A stretch of 64,000 bases of DNA, taken from assembly GCA_016126655.1 (NCBI GenBank), contig CP065955.1, positions 727,001 to 791,000 of the forward strand, in the 5' to 3' direction. Positions 50,996-59,201 of the stretch are shown here, one piece after another. The position numbers and the translations under genes are program-made. The DNA is from Aerococcaceae bacterium zg-1292 (lineage in GTDB: Bacteria > Bacillota > Bacilli > Lactobacillales > Aerococcaceae). How positions within the stretch are numbered: position 1 is the stretch's first letter; every line of letters starts with the position of its first letter. The notes below the pieces were generated by a model. The model was not told the DNA's origin, searched no databases, and worked only from the letters and a program-made list of their open reading frames with translations.

Positions 50996-51113
50996 ACCAT
51001 GGTGTGAGGGAGGCTGTTCTGACTTGAACCACTGGAGAAAATACCGTCGTGCGAGTAGCGCACAGAGGGATTTTCTGAAGTGGATGTCAAGTCAAGCCGA
51101 GCGAACCAGAATA
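50996..51113 (+). repeat. Dispersed structured repeat, copy 3 of a tandem triplet
   Basis: Same hairpin tip as copy 2, but the main stem has changed on both sides: TGACTTGA (51020-51027) pairs with TCAAGTCA (51087-51094). It ends CGAGCGAACCAGAATAAG and the AAAGGAG of the next gene follows at once. Confidence 0.9.
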
Positions 51114-51129
51114 AGAAAGGAGCGTCGCA

Positions 51130-51519
51130 ATGGCAGTTATTTATCCGCCTTTAGTTGAAGAAGGCTATCAACATTGTGTCGCAATAGGGATGCAGATTTC
51201 TAAAGAAGCAGTCTTTCAATATTTATATGAACAAGGGATTATTAATGCTTTTGGTTATCCGACTGAAATGGCGCTCTCCAATGGATTAGTGGCTGAGTTT
51301 ACAGAGTGGGAAAATAGTTCCTTTGACGAATTTCTTGCTTTGTACCCAGTCTTTCAAGCATTTGATGCTGAGTTTTTCGAGCAAGTGGATGGCTTTTGGC
51401 AAGTAAAACCTAAATGCTTGGAAAAGTTCTTCACGACGTTGGAGCAGCAATCATTGGATAATCATAGCTGGATGCAGCTAGAAGCATTTTTTGAACAGCG
51501 TGAGATGATGAATGAATAA
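51130..51519 (+). CDS. Hypothetical protein, 129 aa
   Basis: The product is acidic and aromatic-rich (LYPVFQAFDAEFFEQVDGFWQVK), with no membrane span and no family I recognise. ATG follows AAAGGAG right at the end of a repeat copy. It is followed by a strong terminator, so it forms a single-gene unit or the end of the rpmF transcript. Confidence 0.7.
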   Translation: MAVIYPPLVEEGYQHCVAIGMQISKEAVFQYLYEQGIINAFGYPTEMALSNGLVAEFTEWENSSFDEFLALYPVFQAFDAEFFEQVDGFWQVKPKCLEKFFTTLEQQSLDNHSWMQLEAFFEQREMMNE

Positions 51520-51531
51520 AAATGGTGTAGT

Positions 51532-51575
51532 GAGTAAGTAAAAGTAATAGAGCTTTACTTACTCTTTTTTTTTTG
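51532..51575 (+). terminator. Intrinsic terminator
   Basis: GAGTAAGTAAA (51532-51542) pairs perfectly with TTTACTTACTC (51554-51564), followed by ten or more T. Confidence 0.93.
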
Positions 51576-51689
51576 TAAATACAGAGACTTACAGCCAATT
51601 ATTATAATAAATATATTTATTTGTTTGCTATTCATGTAAGGATGCTCTACAATAAATGGAGAAAAATAGCGAACAAAAAATATATAATG

Positions 51690-51800
51690 AGAGTGTGGAT
51701 TTTTTGGCTTGAATCACTGAAGGAAATTGCTGATGAGCGAGTAGCGAGCCGAGGGATTTTCTGAAGTGGATGTCAAGTCAAGTCGAGCGAACCAGAATAA
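51690..51800 (+). repeat. Dispersed structured repeat, copy before ung (first of two)
   Basis: GGCTTGA pairs with TCAAGTC using one G-U pair; AAATT/GATTTT-type lower stem and a GAGCGAGTAGCGAGC tip. It ends CGAGCGAACCAGAATAAACCATG and passes straight into the next copy. Confidence 0.85.
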
Positions 51801-51918
51801 ACCATGGTGTGAGTGAGGGCGTTCAGCCTCGAACCACTGGAGAAAGTCAACGGAATGCGTGAAACGCATGGAGATGGCTTTTGAAGTGGACGTCGAGGTT
51901 GCCCGAACGAGCAGGAAT
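51801..51918 (+). repeat. Dispersed structured repeat, copy before ung (second of two)
   Basis: CAGCCTCGA pairs with TCGAGGTTG (one G-U pair), AAAGTC with GGCTTT, and ATGCGT with ACGCAT in a re-paired inner hairpin. It ends CGAACGAGCAGGAATAGGAG, whose AGGAG can act as the ribosome site of ung. Confidence 0.88.
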
Positions 51919-51926
51919 AGGAGATG

Positions 51927-52586
51927 ATGGATGTGTCAACATGGGAAAAATTATTAGCACCATTTTGGCTAACTGAACAAGGTATCGCTTTAAACGCAGC
52001 GATTGACGAAGTGTACCAAACGCAAACGGTTTTTCCACAACGTGAAAATATCTTTCGTGCATTTGAATTAACGCCATATGAAGCCGTTCGTGTTGTAATA
52101 TTAGGACAAGATCCATATCACAATCCTGGTCAAGCGCAGGGATTAGCTTTTTCAGTACCGAGTGATATGCCGTTGCCGCCATCGTTAAAAAATATATACA
52201 AGGAGTTAGCGGAGGATGTATTGATAGCTCTTCCGACCCAAGGTGATTTATCGTCGTGGGCGGAGCAAGGTGTTTTGTTATTAAATACCACATTAACAGT
52301 ACAAGCACATCAACCGCATTCGCATCAGCATATTGGTTGGCAGTTTTTCTCAGATTATGTGATGGAGTTATTGAATCAACATGAGCATTCTCTAGTATTT
52401 GTACTATGGGGCAAACCTGCTCAAAGTAAACGAGCGAAAATTGATTTATCCAAGCACCGAATTATTCAAGCGCCACATCCGAGTCCATTATCAGCGTATC
52501 GTGGATTTTTTGGAAGTAAACCATTTTCACAAATTAATCAATGGCTAGCTGAACCAATTCAGTGGGATTCAGTTAATAAATTTTAG
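51927..52586 (+). CDS. ung: Uracil-DNA glycosylase, family 1
   Basis: The protein of about 219 aa removes uracil from DNA. Catalytic motifs are complete: VVILGQDPYHNPGQAQGLAFSVP with the active aspartate, LLLNTTLTV and the HPSPLSAYRGFFG minor-groove loop. The start is uncertain: ATG 51924, ATG 51927 and GTG 51933 are all close to AGGAG (51919-51923), and the spacing favours the later ones. The Shine-Dalgarno belongs to a dispersed repeat. Two small genes follow in the same direction. Confidence 0.93.
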   Translation: MDVSTWEKLLAPFWLTEQGIALNAAIDEVYQTQTVFPQRENIFRAFELTPYEAVRVVILGQDPYHNPGQAQGLAFSVPSDMPLPPSLKNIYKELAEDVLIALPTQGDLSSWAEQGVLLLNTTLTVQAHQPHSHQHIGWQFFSDYVMELLNQHEHSLVFVLWGKPAQSKRAKIDLSKHRIIQAPHPSPLSAYRGFFGSKPFSQINQWLAEPIQWDSVNKF

Positions 52587-52602
52587 AAAGAGGAAAAATA
52601 AG

Positions 52603-52827
52603 ATGACATTTGAAGAAATTTTACCGCAATTAAAACAAGGAGCTAGAATCATCCGTAAAGGATGGGGAGGCGCAGAAGAATACGTTGAATTAGTACCGGA
52701 GACTGAATTAAATGGTCAAACGATGACGCCATACTTTGCGATTATGGTGACTGGTGAAGGCTATAGTATGTTTCAACCGACAGTGTGTGATATTTTAGCA
52801 ACAGACTGGATGATTGTTAATGACTAA
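52603..52827 (+). CDS. DUF2829 / Tad2-like small protein
   Basis: The 74-aa protein consists of one DUF2829 domain: MTFEEILPQLKQGARIIRKGW, EEYVELVPE, then PYFAIMVTGEGYSMFQPTVCDILATDWMIV. This is the domain of Tad2 (Thoeris anti-defence), a phage protein that sequesters cyclic ADP-ribose-type signals; many homologues lie in prophages. Here it sits between ung and a reductase gene with no phage genes around. ATG follows AAAGAGG. The role in this host is open. Confidence 0.8.
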   Translation: MTFEEILPQLKQGARIIRKGWGGAEEYVELVPETELNGQTMTPYFAIMVTGEGYSMFQPTVCDILATDWMIVND

Positions 52828-53593
52828 TGTGCCTGTCAGACAACGTCATTTTTTACCGGAGCGATTACATGTTATTGTAACGGGCGCTAGTTCAGGTATC
52901 GGGTTAGCACAAGTTCAAGCGTTTATAAACCAAGGGCATTCTGTCATAGGTGTGGACTGCCAACTATTTCCAACGCGTATTCCTGTTGATGCTTCAAAGT
53001 TTCATTTTATCCAAGCGGATGTCAGTCAGCCAGATGGCGTTCAAGCAGTGATGTCATTGGTTGAATCTGTGTGGGATACAGCAGTGCATGTGTTGTGTAA
53101 TACTGCTGGCCAACTGGACCAATTCAAGCGCATTGATGAAATTACATTAACCGATTGGCAACATTTTTTAGCGGTTAATGTTACTAGTCAAATGTTGATG
53201 TGCCAAGCTTTTATTCCATATCTACTTCAACAACCTGCGAGTCGTATTATTAACATGGCATCGATTGCAGGTCTAACAGCTGGAGGCGGAGGTGTCGCTT
53301 ATACAGCAGCTAAGCACGCAGTTGTTGGACTAACGAAACAGTTAGCATATGATTATGCCAGCACGAGTTTACGTGTTAATGCGATTGCCCCAGGTGCTAT
53401 TCAAACAGCGATGACGCAAGCGGATTTCGCTGATGGCGGGGAAATGGCGCAATGGGTTGCCAACCAGACGCCTATGAAACGTTGGGCACAACCAGAAGAA
53501 GTTGCGAATGTGAGTTTATTTTTAGCCAGTGATGCTAGCGACTATATGCAGGGGACGATATTAGAACTTGACGGCGGTTGGCTAATTCGATAG
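52820..53593 (+). CDS. Short-chain dehydrogenase/reductase (3-oxoacyl-ACP reductase-like)
   Basis: The protein of 257 aa is a classical SDR: NAD(P) loop VTGASSGIGLAQ, NTAGQLDQF in place of NNAG, catalytic serine in NMASIAGLT and YTAAKHAVVGLTKQ with Tyr and Lys. It ends with an ELDGGW motif like FabG-type enzymes. Substrate unknown. I use ATG 52820, which overlaps the preceding gene by eight bases; a later GTG at 52829 is possible. Confidence 0.85.
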   Translation: MTNVPVRQRHFLPERLHVIVTGASSGIGLAQVQAFINQGHSVIGVDCQLFPTRIPVDASKFHFIQADVSQPDGVQAVMSLVESVWDTAVHVLCNTAGQLDQFKRIDEITLTDWQHFLAVNVTSQMLMCQAFIPYLLQQPASRIINMASIAGLTAGGGGVAYTAAKHAVVGLTKQLAYDYASTSLRVNAIAPGAIQTAMTQADFADGGEMAQWVANQTPMKRWAQPEEVANVSLFLASDASDYMQGTILELDGGWLIR

Positions 53594-53708
53594 AATGGAC
53601 GTTGAGTTTAAAAAGACCCCATTGAATCCGAATTGATTTGTGCAGTGATGCATGCTTAACAAGGCGCGATGTTGATAAGATTTGATGAGTTATTTTTATT
53701 AAAACTCA

Positions 53709-53793
53709 CGATAACACTTTTGCTCAACAAAGAGTGAGCTTCCTTTGGTTATCGTCATTACTAGGCGTTGATGAACGGCCTACAAAGGAGAAT
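53709..53793 (+). promoter_or_regulatory. preQ1-II riboswitch before queT
   Basis: CGATAAC (53709-53715) pairs with GTTATCG (53748-53754); a small hairpin TAGGC/GCCTA lies at 53762-53782; CTTCCTTTG (53740-53748) can pair with CAAAGGAG (53783-53790), so the Shine-Dalgarno is sequestered in the pseudoknot. This layout, ending in CAAAGGAGAA before a QueT (COG4708) gene, is that of preQ1-II. Ligand binding should block translation of the transporter gene. Confidence 0.85.
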
Positions 53794-53798
53794 GAAAA

Positions 53799-54338
53799 AT
53801 GAATCATCAAACTTATCGTGTGGAAAACCGTACATTAGACTTAGTGAAGTCTGCTATTGTTATTGCGCTCTATATGGCGCTTACCTTTCTTGTTGCCCCC
53901 GTTGCTTTTGGTCCTGTTCAATTCCGTATTTCAGAAATATTGAATTACTTAGGACTCTATAACCGTCGCTATGTCTATGCTGTGACCTTAGGTGTTTTTT
54001 TAGCTAACTTTTATCAGTATGGAATTGTCGATATGGTTGTCGGAAGTTTAACGACTTTAGTATCGTTTTACATTAGTATTTGGATTGGCAACCGTTTGGT
54101 TGAATTAAACCGACGTGTAAAATTCTTTAAGTATGATGAGATGCTATTGAAGTATATTGTAACGGCTTTTGTTTTTGCAGCAGGATGTATTGTGATTGCC
54201 TTAATGCTTTATGTCATTGGAGCAGAAGCAGCGTTCTGGCCAACATATCTGTCACTATTTATTAGTGAGTTAGTTGTAATGCTATTAGGAATGCCGATTA
54301 TGTATTTGATTAGCAAACGTATTGATTTTAATGAATAG
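53799..54338 (+). CDS. queT: QueT-type queuosine-precursor ECF transporter S component
   Basis: The 179-aa membrane protein has five to six spans and the QueT pattern (ALYMALTFLVAPVAFGPVQFRISEILN, NFYQYGIVDMVVGSLTTL). It is the substrate-binding subunit that, with a shared ECF energising module elsewhere, imports a queuosine precursor. ATG is eight bases after AAAGGAG, which is part of the riboswitch. A frame starting at 53768 in another phase is an artefact. Confidence 0.92.
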   Translation: MNHQTYRVENRTLDLVKSAIVIALYMALTFLVAPVAFGPVQFRISEILNYLGLYNRRYVYAVTLGVFLANFYQYGIVDMVVGSLTTLVSFYISIWIGNRLVELNRRVKFFKYDEMLLKYIVTAFVFAAGCIVIALMLYVIGAEAAFWPTYLSLFISELVVMLLGMPIMYLISKRIDFNE

Positions 54339-54810
54339 ATAGTACAAGTATTGATTGAACACTGCTTGTTGTGGATAAAGATTTTTTAAAGGGACAGAAA
54401 AAGGGCGGATTTATTATTTCACCTTTTCTAGTGTGTTTTTAATCTTTATCCATTTTTTATTACTGAAATGAGAATAGATTGTATCTGTATTTCAAGTCGA
54501 CTTTGTCGGCTTTTTATTTTTTGAAACACAAAATCCGATGCAATCATCAAACATCTAGTAAAAACGTGTCCTTGCTGACTGTCCTGTGTCACTCAGCGCA
54601 CACGTAGCCCTTGTCATAACTAGAAAATTCATTCATTTTCATTCCATACATTAAAAAAACATAAAAATTGCCGCAGTGAAAATAATTCCATTTAGTTTCC
54701 GGTAGTTTTTAAAAATATTTTTTGATATAATTAAACGAGTCAAGTCATGACTGCATGTGATGATTCACAAACTCAAGTCAGTCACGCATTACTTAGAACG
54801 GAGGCATCAT
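54339..54810 (+). promoter_or_regulatory. Intergenic region with terminators and the mreB promoter
   Basis: ATAAAGATT and AATCTTTAT (about 54375-54450) form a long imperfect hairpin after queT. AGTCGAC (54495-54501) pairs with GTCGGCT (54505-54511) and is followed by TTTTATTTTTTG, an intrinsic terminator. Extended -10 TGATATAAT (hexamer 54726-54731) is the likely mreB promoter. No gene is visible. Confidence 0.65.
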
Positions 54811-55833
54811 ATGGCATTGTTTGGTAAACAACGAATTGGAATTGATTTAGGCACTGCTAATACCTTGATATATATTGAAAATAAAGGGATTGCCTTACGT
54901 GAACCGTCAATTGTCGCACGCAAAAAAGATACGAAAGAAGTTGTCGCTTTTGGTCGTGAAGCGGAGCAATTAGTCGGTAGAACTTCAGAAAACTTTGAAA
55001 TGATTCGTCCATTACGTGACGGAGTAATTGCGGACTTTTCATTAACAAAATTAATGCTCGCAAACTTTATTAAACAAGCGATTCATCGTACTGTGTCCAA
55101 ACCAGATGTGGTCATTTGTGTGCCGAGTAATATTTCTAAAGTAGAACGGCGTGCGGTGATTGATGCAGTCAAAGATTTAGGGATTCGTAAGGCGATGATT
55201 GTGGATGAACCGTACGCTGCAGCTATTGGTGCAGGACTCAATATTTACGAGCCGCGCGGTAAAATGATTGTTGATATCGGCAGTGGGACAACGGATATTG
55301 CTGTGATTTCATATGGTGAAATAGTTAAAGGTAAAGCAATCGTTTATGCGGGACACAAGATGAATGAGTTAATTATGGATTGCGTTAGAGAAGATTATCA
55401 GTTAGCGATTGGTTATCAAGTTGCCGATGAAATTAAAATGAAAATCGGTAATGCGTTATATACCACCCATGATGAACAAGATAAGTTATTAATTAAAGGG
55501 CGCAATATCGCAACGGGTATGCCGGATGAAAAAGTTGTCCGTGCCCATCGAGTTGCACAGGCCTTAGATGAAGTTATCCAACCAATTATGACGGCAATTA
55601 AGCAAGTTTTTGAAGAAACACCGCCTGAATTAGCTGTGGATGTGCTAGATTTTGGCATTATTTTAACCGGTGGTGGTTCGTTATTAAAACGCCTCGCTGA
55701 GCGGATGCAAAAAGAATTAAATATACCAGTACATTTAGTCGATAAACCACTCGATTCGGTTGTCGTTGGTGCTGGGAAATTACTAAAAGAAATGGAACGA
55801 CAATCTCAACAAGTGGAACGTCAAGCGCGTTAA
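54811..55833 (+). CDS. mreB: Rod-shape-determining actin homologue MreB
   Basis: ATG 54811 after GGAGGC gives 340 aa; a longer frame from 54757 has no ribosome site. The actin-fold nucleotide motifs are present: IGIDLGTANTLIY, DIGSGTTDIAVIS and LTGGGSLLKRL. It forms membrane filaments that guide lateral wall synthesis. mreC starts 26 bases downstream, then mreD. Only one mreB-type gene is in the window. The organism should therefore be rod- or ovoid-shaped. Confidence 0.95.
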   Translation: MALFGKQRIGIDLGTANTLIYIENKGIALREPSIVARKKDTKEVVAFGREAEQLVGRTSENFEMIRPLRDGVIADFSLTKLMLANFIKQAIHRTVSKPDVVICVPSNISKVERRAVIDAVKDLGIRKAMIVDEPYAAAIGAGLNIYEPRGKMIVDIGSGTTDIAVISYGEIVKGKAIVYAGHKMNELIMDCVREDYQLAIGYQVADEIKMKIGNALYTTHDEQDKLLIKGRNIATGMPDEKVVRAHRVAQALDEVIQPIMTAIKQVFEETPPELAVDVLDFGIILTGGGSLLKRLAERMQKELNIPVHLVDKPLDSVVVGAGKLLKEMERQSQQVERQAR

Positions 55834-55858
55834 GGTTCCAGTTAGAAAGAGGAATACA

Positions 55859-56704
55859 ATGAATAATAAGAAAATGATTGGAATATTATTAGCGACTATT
55901 GCCATCGTATCGCTAATTAGCTTTACCATGCTTAATGGGTCGAGTAATTTACTAACCAGTGCAATTAATGATACAGCTTCGTGGACAGGGCGACTATTTT
56001 CTGAACCAGTAAACATGGTTGTGCGCTTCGTCAACTCGGTCGATAATGTTATCAATACGTTTGAAGAAAATCAACAGCTAAAATCTAAAATTAATCAAGT
56101 ATATGAATTACAAGTCCGTGTAGCGGATTTAGAAGCAGAAAATGAAGGAATGCGCAAAGAATTAAAACTGGTTCAAACGTTAAGTAATTATTCTGTTGTC
56201 AATTCAACGGTAATTGCGCGTAACCCGGATCAATGGATGGAAACCTTAACGATAGATGTTGGCTCGAATAAAGGTGTCGAAGTCAATATGGCGGTCATGG
56301 CAGGAAATGGACTTATTGGTCGAGTAGTTGAAGTCAATCCAACTAGCTCAAAAGTTTTATTACTAACCTCTGAAAAATCCAATGCAGGTAAAGTGTCGGC
56401 AAGTATCCAAACAAGTTCAGGGTCAGCTAATGGGATTGTGTCATCCTATGACCGCAAATCAAAACATTATATTATGACCCAAATTGACCCGGCAGCAAAA
56501 ATCAAGAGGGGCGACAAAGTGATTACCTCCGGTTTGGGTGGTGTTATTCCAAGTACTTTATTAATCGGTGAAGTTGAATCGGTTAAGATGGATGACTATG
56601 GGTTGTTCCAAATTGTTAAAATTAAACCAGCTGGAGAAATGACCGATATTCGTTTTGTTACGGTTATTTTGAGAGAAGGGCAGCGTGAAGCAAATGAAGA
56701 TTAA
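55859..56704 (+). CDS. mreC: Rod-shape-determining protein MreC
   Basis: The 281-aa protein has one N-terminal membrane span (about 7-25), a coiled coil (about 60-105; NQQLKSKINQVYELQVRVADLEAEN split by charged heptads) and the MreC beta-barrel core (TIDVGSNKGVEVNMAVMAGNGLIGRVVEV, SGLGGVIPSTLLIGEVESV). It links MreB to penicillin-binding proteins outside the membrane. ATG follows AAAGAGG. Its stop overlaps the mreD start. Confidence 0.94.
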   Translation: MNNKKMIGILLATIAIVSLISFTMLNGSSNLLTSAINDTASWTGRLFSEPVNMVVRFVNSVDNVINTFEENQQLKSKINQVYELQVRVADLEAENEGMRKELKLVQTLSNYSVVNSTVIARNPDQWMETLTIDVGSNKGVEVNMAVMAGNGLIGRVVEVNPTSSKVLLLTSEKSNAGKVSASIQTSSGSANGIVSSYDRKSKHYIMTQIDPAAKIKRGDKVITSGLGGVIPSTLLIGEVESVKMDDYGLFQIVKIKPAGEMTDIRFVTVILREGQREANED

Positions 56705-57236
56705 TCGCGATCGTCGTGTAAAATGGTTTTTGCCGTTTTTACTGTTCGTTAGTATTATCATTGATTCAGCTCTTCCAGCTATTTTTCCGGTAGCCTTTTT
56801 AGGAAATAATCAAACGATTGTATCCCAACTCGCCTTGTATTTTTTAACATTGTTTGCCTTTTACTTTAGAGATGAGACAATTTTGTTAAATGCATTAATA
56901 TTTGGCTTGTTAACAGATTCTTACAATACGACGATATTAGGTATTTATGGAGCCCTTTACTTTATCATCGCTTATGTAATCATTAAGGTGAAGAAGTATT
57001 TCCCCAAAAATGCGGCGGTGCATATTATGTTACTATTAGTAGCTAGTGCACTGTGTCAATTTGTTGTCTTTGTATTTTACCGTGAGTTTGGTTATACCAC
57101 CGTAACCTTAACGGAGTTTTTAGCGACCCACTTATGGCCAACATTAATCTTTAATGTAGTACTTTCTTTTTTGATGTATTTTCCATCAAAAGGCTTGTTA
57201 CAGTGGCTTGGGTATGAAAACTATATTATTTTATAA
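56694..57236 (+). CDS. mreD: Rod-shape-determining protein MreD
   Basis: The protein of about 180 aa has five membrane spans (about 10-170) and the charged YFRDET loop and GLLTDSYNT motif typical of MreD. It is part of the elongasome with MreB and MreC. ATG 56694 overlaps the mreC stop; GTG 56685, five bases after AGAAGGG, is the alternative start. The operon ends with a perfect palindromic terminator at 57306-57331. Confidence 0.9.
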   Translation: MKINRDRRVKWFLPFLLFVSIIIDSALPAIFPVAFLGNNQTIVSQLALYFLTLFAFYFRDETILLNALIFGLLTDSYNTTILGIYGALYFIIAYVIIKVKKYFPKNAAVHIMLLLVASALCQFVVFVFYREFGYTTVTLTEFLATHLWPTLIFNVVLSFLMYFPSKGLLQWLGYENYIIL

Positions 57237-57305
57237 GTCAGGCAAAACATTTTTGACTTTAGTCATGAGCTGAACTGGATATAAAAGTCCCAAAATTAAA
57301 ACGTT

Positions 57306-57333
57306 AAACTGGACGTACGTCCAGTTTTTTTGA
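57306..57333 (+). terminator. Terminator of mreBCD
   Basis: AAACTGGACGT (57306-57316) is directly followed by its complement ACGTCCAGTTT (57317-57327) and a T-run; a fully palindromic intrinsic terminator. Confidence 0.88.
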
Positions 57334-57403
57334 AATGTAGAGAAAAAATCGGTACGGATGAACCTGCCGGTAAAAAATATTAGTACATTAACTTAAAAGA
57401 TGA

Positions 57404-57409
57404 TATAAT
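57404..57409 (+). promoter_or_regulatory. Extended -10 promoter of the perR operon
   Basis: TGATATAAT gives an extended -10 with no clear -35, 132 bases before the perR start. The rest of the 57237-57540 gap holds the mreBCD terminator and no gene. Confidence 0.5.
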
Positions 57410-57540
57410 ACTAAGTGTATTACTGCACTTGACACATTTTTAGTCTAAGTGGTGAGATAGGGTTGTTTAACAACATGAATGATGGTGTGTTAGTAGAATC
57501 TCACGAACAGTTAAATTTATTTAAAGGAGGCGGCAGAGTG

Positions 57541-58038
57541 ATGAATCATAATAAAAATGAACATCCCGTACGATTTGGTGAAACGCATAGTGATGATGCA
57601 CAACAAATTGTTGACCGCATTGTATCAGAATTAAAAGCGAAGCGTATTCGCATTACAGAGCCGAGAAAGGCTATCATTACTTATATGGTAGAAAGTCATT
57701 CGCATCCGACGGCAGAGGAAATCTATGAAGACTTACTCCCGGATAATCCAGGTATGAGCTTAGCGACTGTCTATAATAATTTAAACACATTAATCGAACA
57801 GGGTTATGTGCATGAGATGAAATTTGCTGGTATTACGAGCCGTTATGATTTTATGGGGCATCAGCATTTTCATATTATTTGTGAAAAATGCGGAAAAGTA
57901 GCCGATTTTCCAGCTCGTGATATTACACCTATTAAAGACGATGCCTATGAGCATACAGGTTATCAAGTGCGTGGTGTAAGTTTAGAAATGTTTGGTATCT
58001 GTCCAAACTGTCAAACGATGGACGAAGGAGTTAACTAG
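57541..58038 (+). CDS. perR: Peroxide-responsive Fur-family repressor PerR
   Basis: ATG 57541 (or GTG 57538) behind AAAGGAGG gives 165 aa. The Fur DNA-binding helix is HPTAEEIYEDLLPDNPGMSL-ATVYNNL. The metal and oxidation site follows the PerR pattern: SRYDFMGHQHFHIICEKCGKVADF with Asp and His residues, and two CxxC pairs (CEKC, CPNC) for structural zinc. PerR senses peroxide by histidine oxidation at the iron site. The yggT-ylmH-divIVA genes follow closely, so this may be one long transcript. Confidence 0.88.
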   Translation: MNHNKNEHPVRFGETHSDDAQQIVDRIVSELKAKRIRITEPRKAIITYMVESHSHPTAEEIYEDLLPDNPGMSLATVYNNLNTLIEQGYVHEMKFAGITSRYDFMGHQHFHIICEKCGKVADFPARDITPIKDDAYEHTGYQVRGVSLEMFGICPNCQTMDEGVN

Positions 58039-58039
58039 C

Positions 58040-58300
58040 ATGATGAATATTGCAGCAGCTGTTATTCAGCTGATACGGATGTATCAATTGTTATTAGGGG
58101 TTTATGCTTTGATGACGTGGTTTCCGCAAGCGCAACAAACCAAAATATGGGATGTTATCGTACGTATGGTGCGACCGTATCTCGATATTTTTGATCAAAT
58201 CATTCCGTCTTTAGGTGGTATTAGTTTTAATGTCATTATCGCTTATTTTGTATTGGATTTAGTCAAAATGGGTGTGCTATTTATCGCAAGGATATTTTAG
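58040..58300 (+). CDS. yggT: YggT/YlmG-family small membrane protein
   Basis: The 86-aa protein has two hydrophobic spans and the central VRPYLDIFDQIIPSLGGISF motif of YggT. It belongs to the conserved ylm gene cluster next to divIVA and ileS, linked to division and envelope assembly. ATG 58040 (or 58043) follows GAAGGAG; a frame starting at 57992 inside perR is not real. Confidence 0.9.
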   Translation: MMNIAAAVIQLIRMYQLLLGVYALMTWFPQAQQTKIWDVIVRMVRPYLDIFDQIIPSLGGISFNVIIAYFVLDLVKMGVLFIARIF

Positions 58301-58320
58301 GATAGAAAAGAGGTGTCCGT

Positions 58321-59103
58321 ATGAATCAAGATGTGTATCAACACTATGGTAAAGAGGAAAAGAATTTTATCGATCAAGTGTTTGGTTGGATGCAACAAGT
58401 AGAAAATCGATACGTGCCTTATTTATCTGGTTTTTTAACGCCGAGAGAAGCGATGATTACGGAACAATTAGTGGCGACTAATGATGATTTAGCAGTTTAT
58501 TTTGATGGTGGCTACGAAGGGGCTGAGCGCCAGCGTGCTTTGATTATTCCGCCTTATTATGAACCGACGGTAGCTGATTATAATCTCTGCTTGCTTGAAG
58601 TGAAATTTCCAGTTAAATTTGGCGAGATTACACATGGTCGAATCTTAGGCACCTTATTATCCACAGGGATTGACCGTCAGCGTATCGGCGATATTATTAC
58701 GGATGGTACGTATTGGCACTTGATTATCGATGAAACGATTAGTGAATTTATTAAGACGAATGTCAATAAAATCGGTAATGTTGGCGTGCATTTAGAAAAT
58801 ATCAATCATGAATCCTTATTGACGTCCAATGAAAATTGGGATGTCATTACCGTGATTTCCAGTTCAATGCGTTTAGATGCTTTATTGTCGAAAGTTTATA
58901 ATATTTCAAGACAGCGTGCTAAAGATGCGGTAGCTGCCGGATATGTGAAAATGAACTTTGCGGAAATGGACCGTGGTGATATTGAAGTGAAATTGAATGA
59001 CATTGTATCGCTTAGAAAATATGGACGTTTTTGGGTAAAATCAGTGGATGGTGTGACCAAAAAGGATAATTATCGTTTGACCGTGCATGTTTTAATCAAA
59101 TAA
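58321..59103 (+). CDS. ylmH: S4-domain RNA-binding protein YlmH
   Basis: The 260-aa protein has an N-terminal YlmH domain (FLTPREAMI, YFDGGYEGAERQRALIIPPYY) and a C-terminal S4 RNA-binding domain (about 180-245; SSMRLDALLSKVYNISRQRAKDAVAAG and NDIVSLRKYGRF). YlmH binds the ribosome and has been linked to ribosome-associated quality control. ATG follows AGAGGTG. It lies in the usual position between yggT and divIVA. Confidence 0.93.
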   Translation: MNQDVYQHYGKEEKNFIDQVFGWMQQVENRYVPYLSGFLTPREAMITEQLVATNDDLAVYFDGGYEGAERQRALIIPPYYEPTVADYNLCLLEVKFPVKFGEITHGRILGTLLSTGIDRQRIGDIITDGTYWHLIIDETISEFIKTNVNKIGNVGVHLENINHESLLTSNENWDVITVISSSMRLDALLSKVYNISRQRAKDAVAAGYVKMNFAEMDRGDIEVKLNDIVSLRKYGRFWVKSVDGVTKKDNYRLTVHVLIK

Positions 59104-59201
59104 ACAATTTTTTTAACAGTGACTATAGGATTTTTCACATATTTAGTGTAGAATAAACATAATCAAGAGATGAAATGTGAATAGGGAAAGGACGTGTGAA
59201 A

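Noticed and set aside
50763-51032. 89-codon minus-strand frame across the tandem repeats, with internal repeated peptides
   Set aside because: The apparent peptide repeats come from the DNA repeats themselves; there is no start signal.
50774-51918. CRISPR array
   Set aside because: The repeated units are about 115 bp, vary in paired positions, lack unique spacers of constant length and recur singly elsewhere; no cas genes are present.
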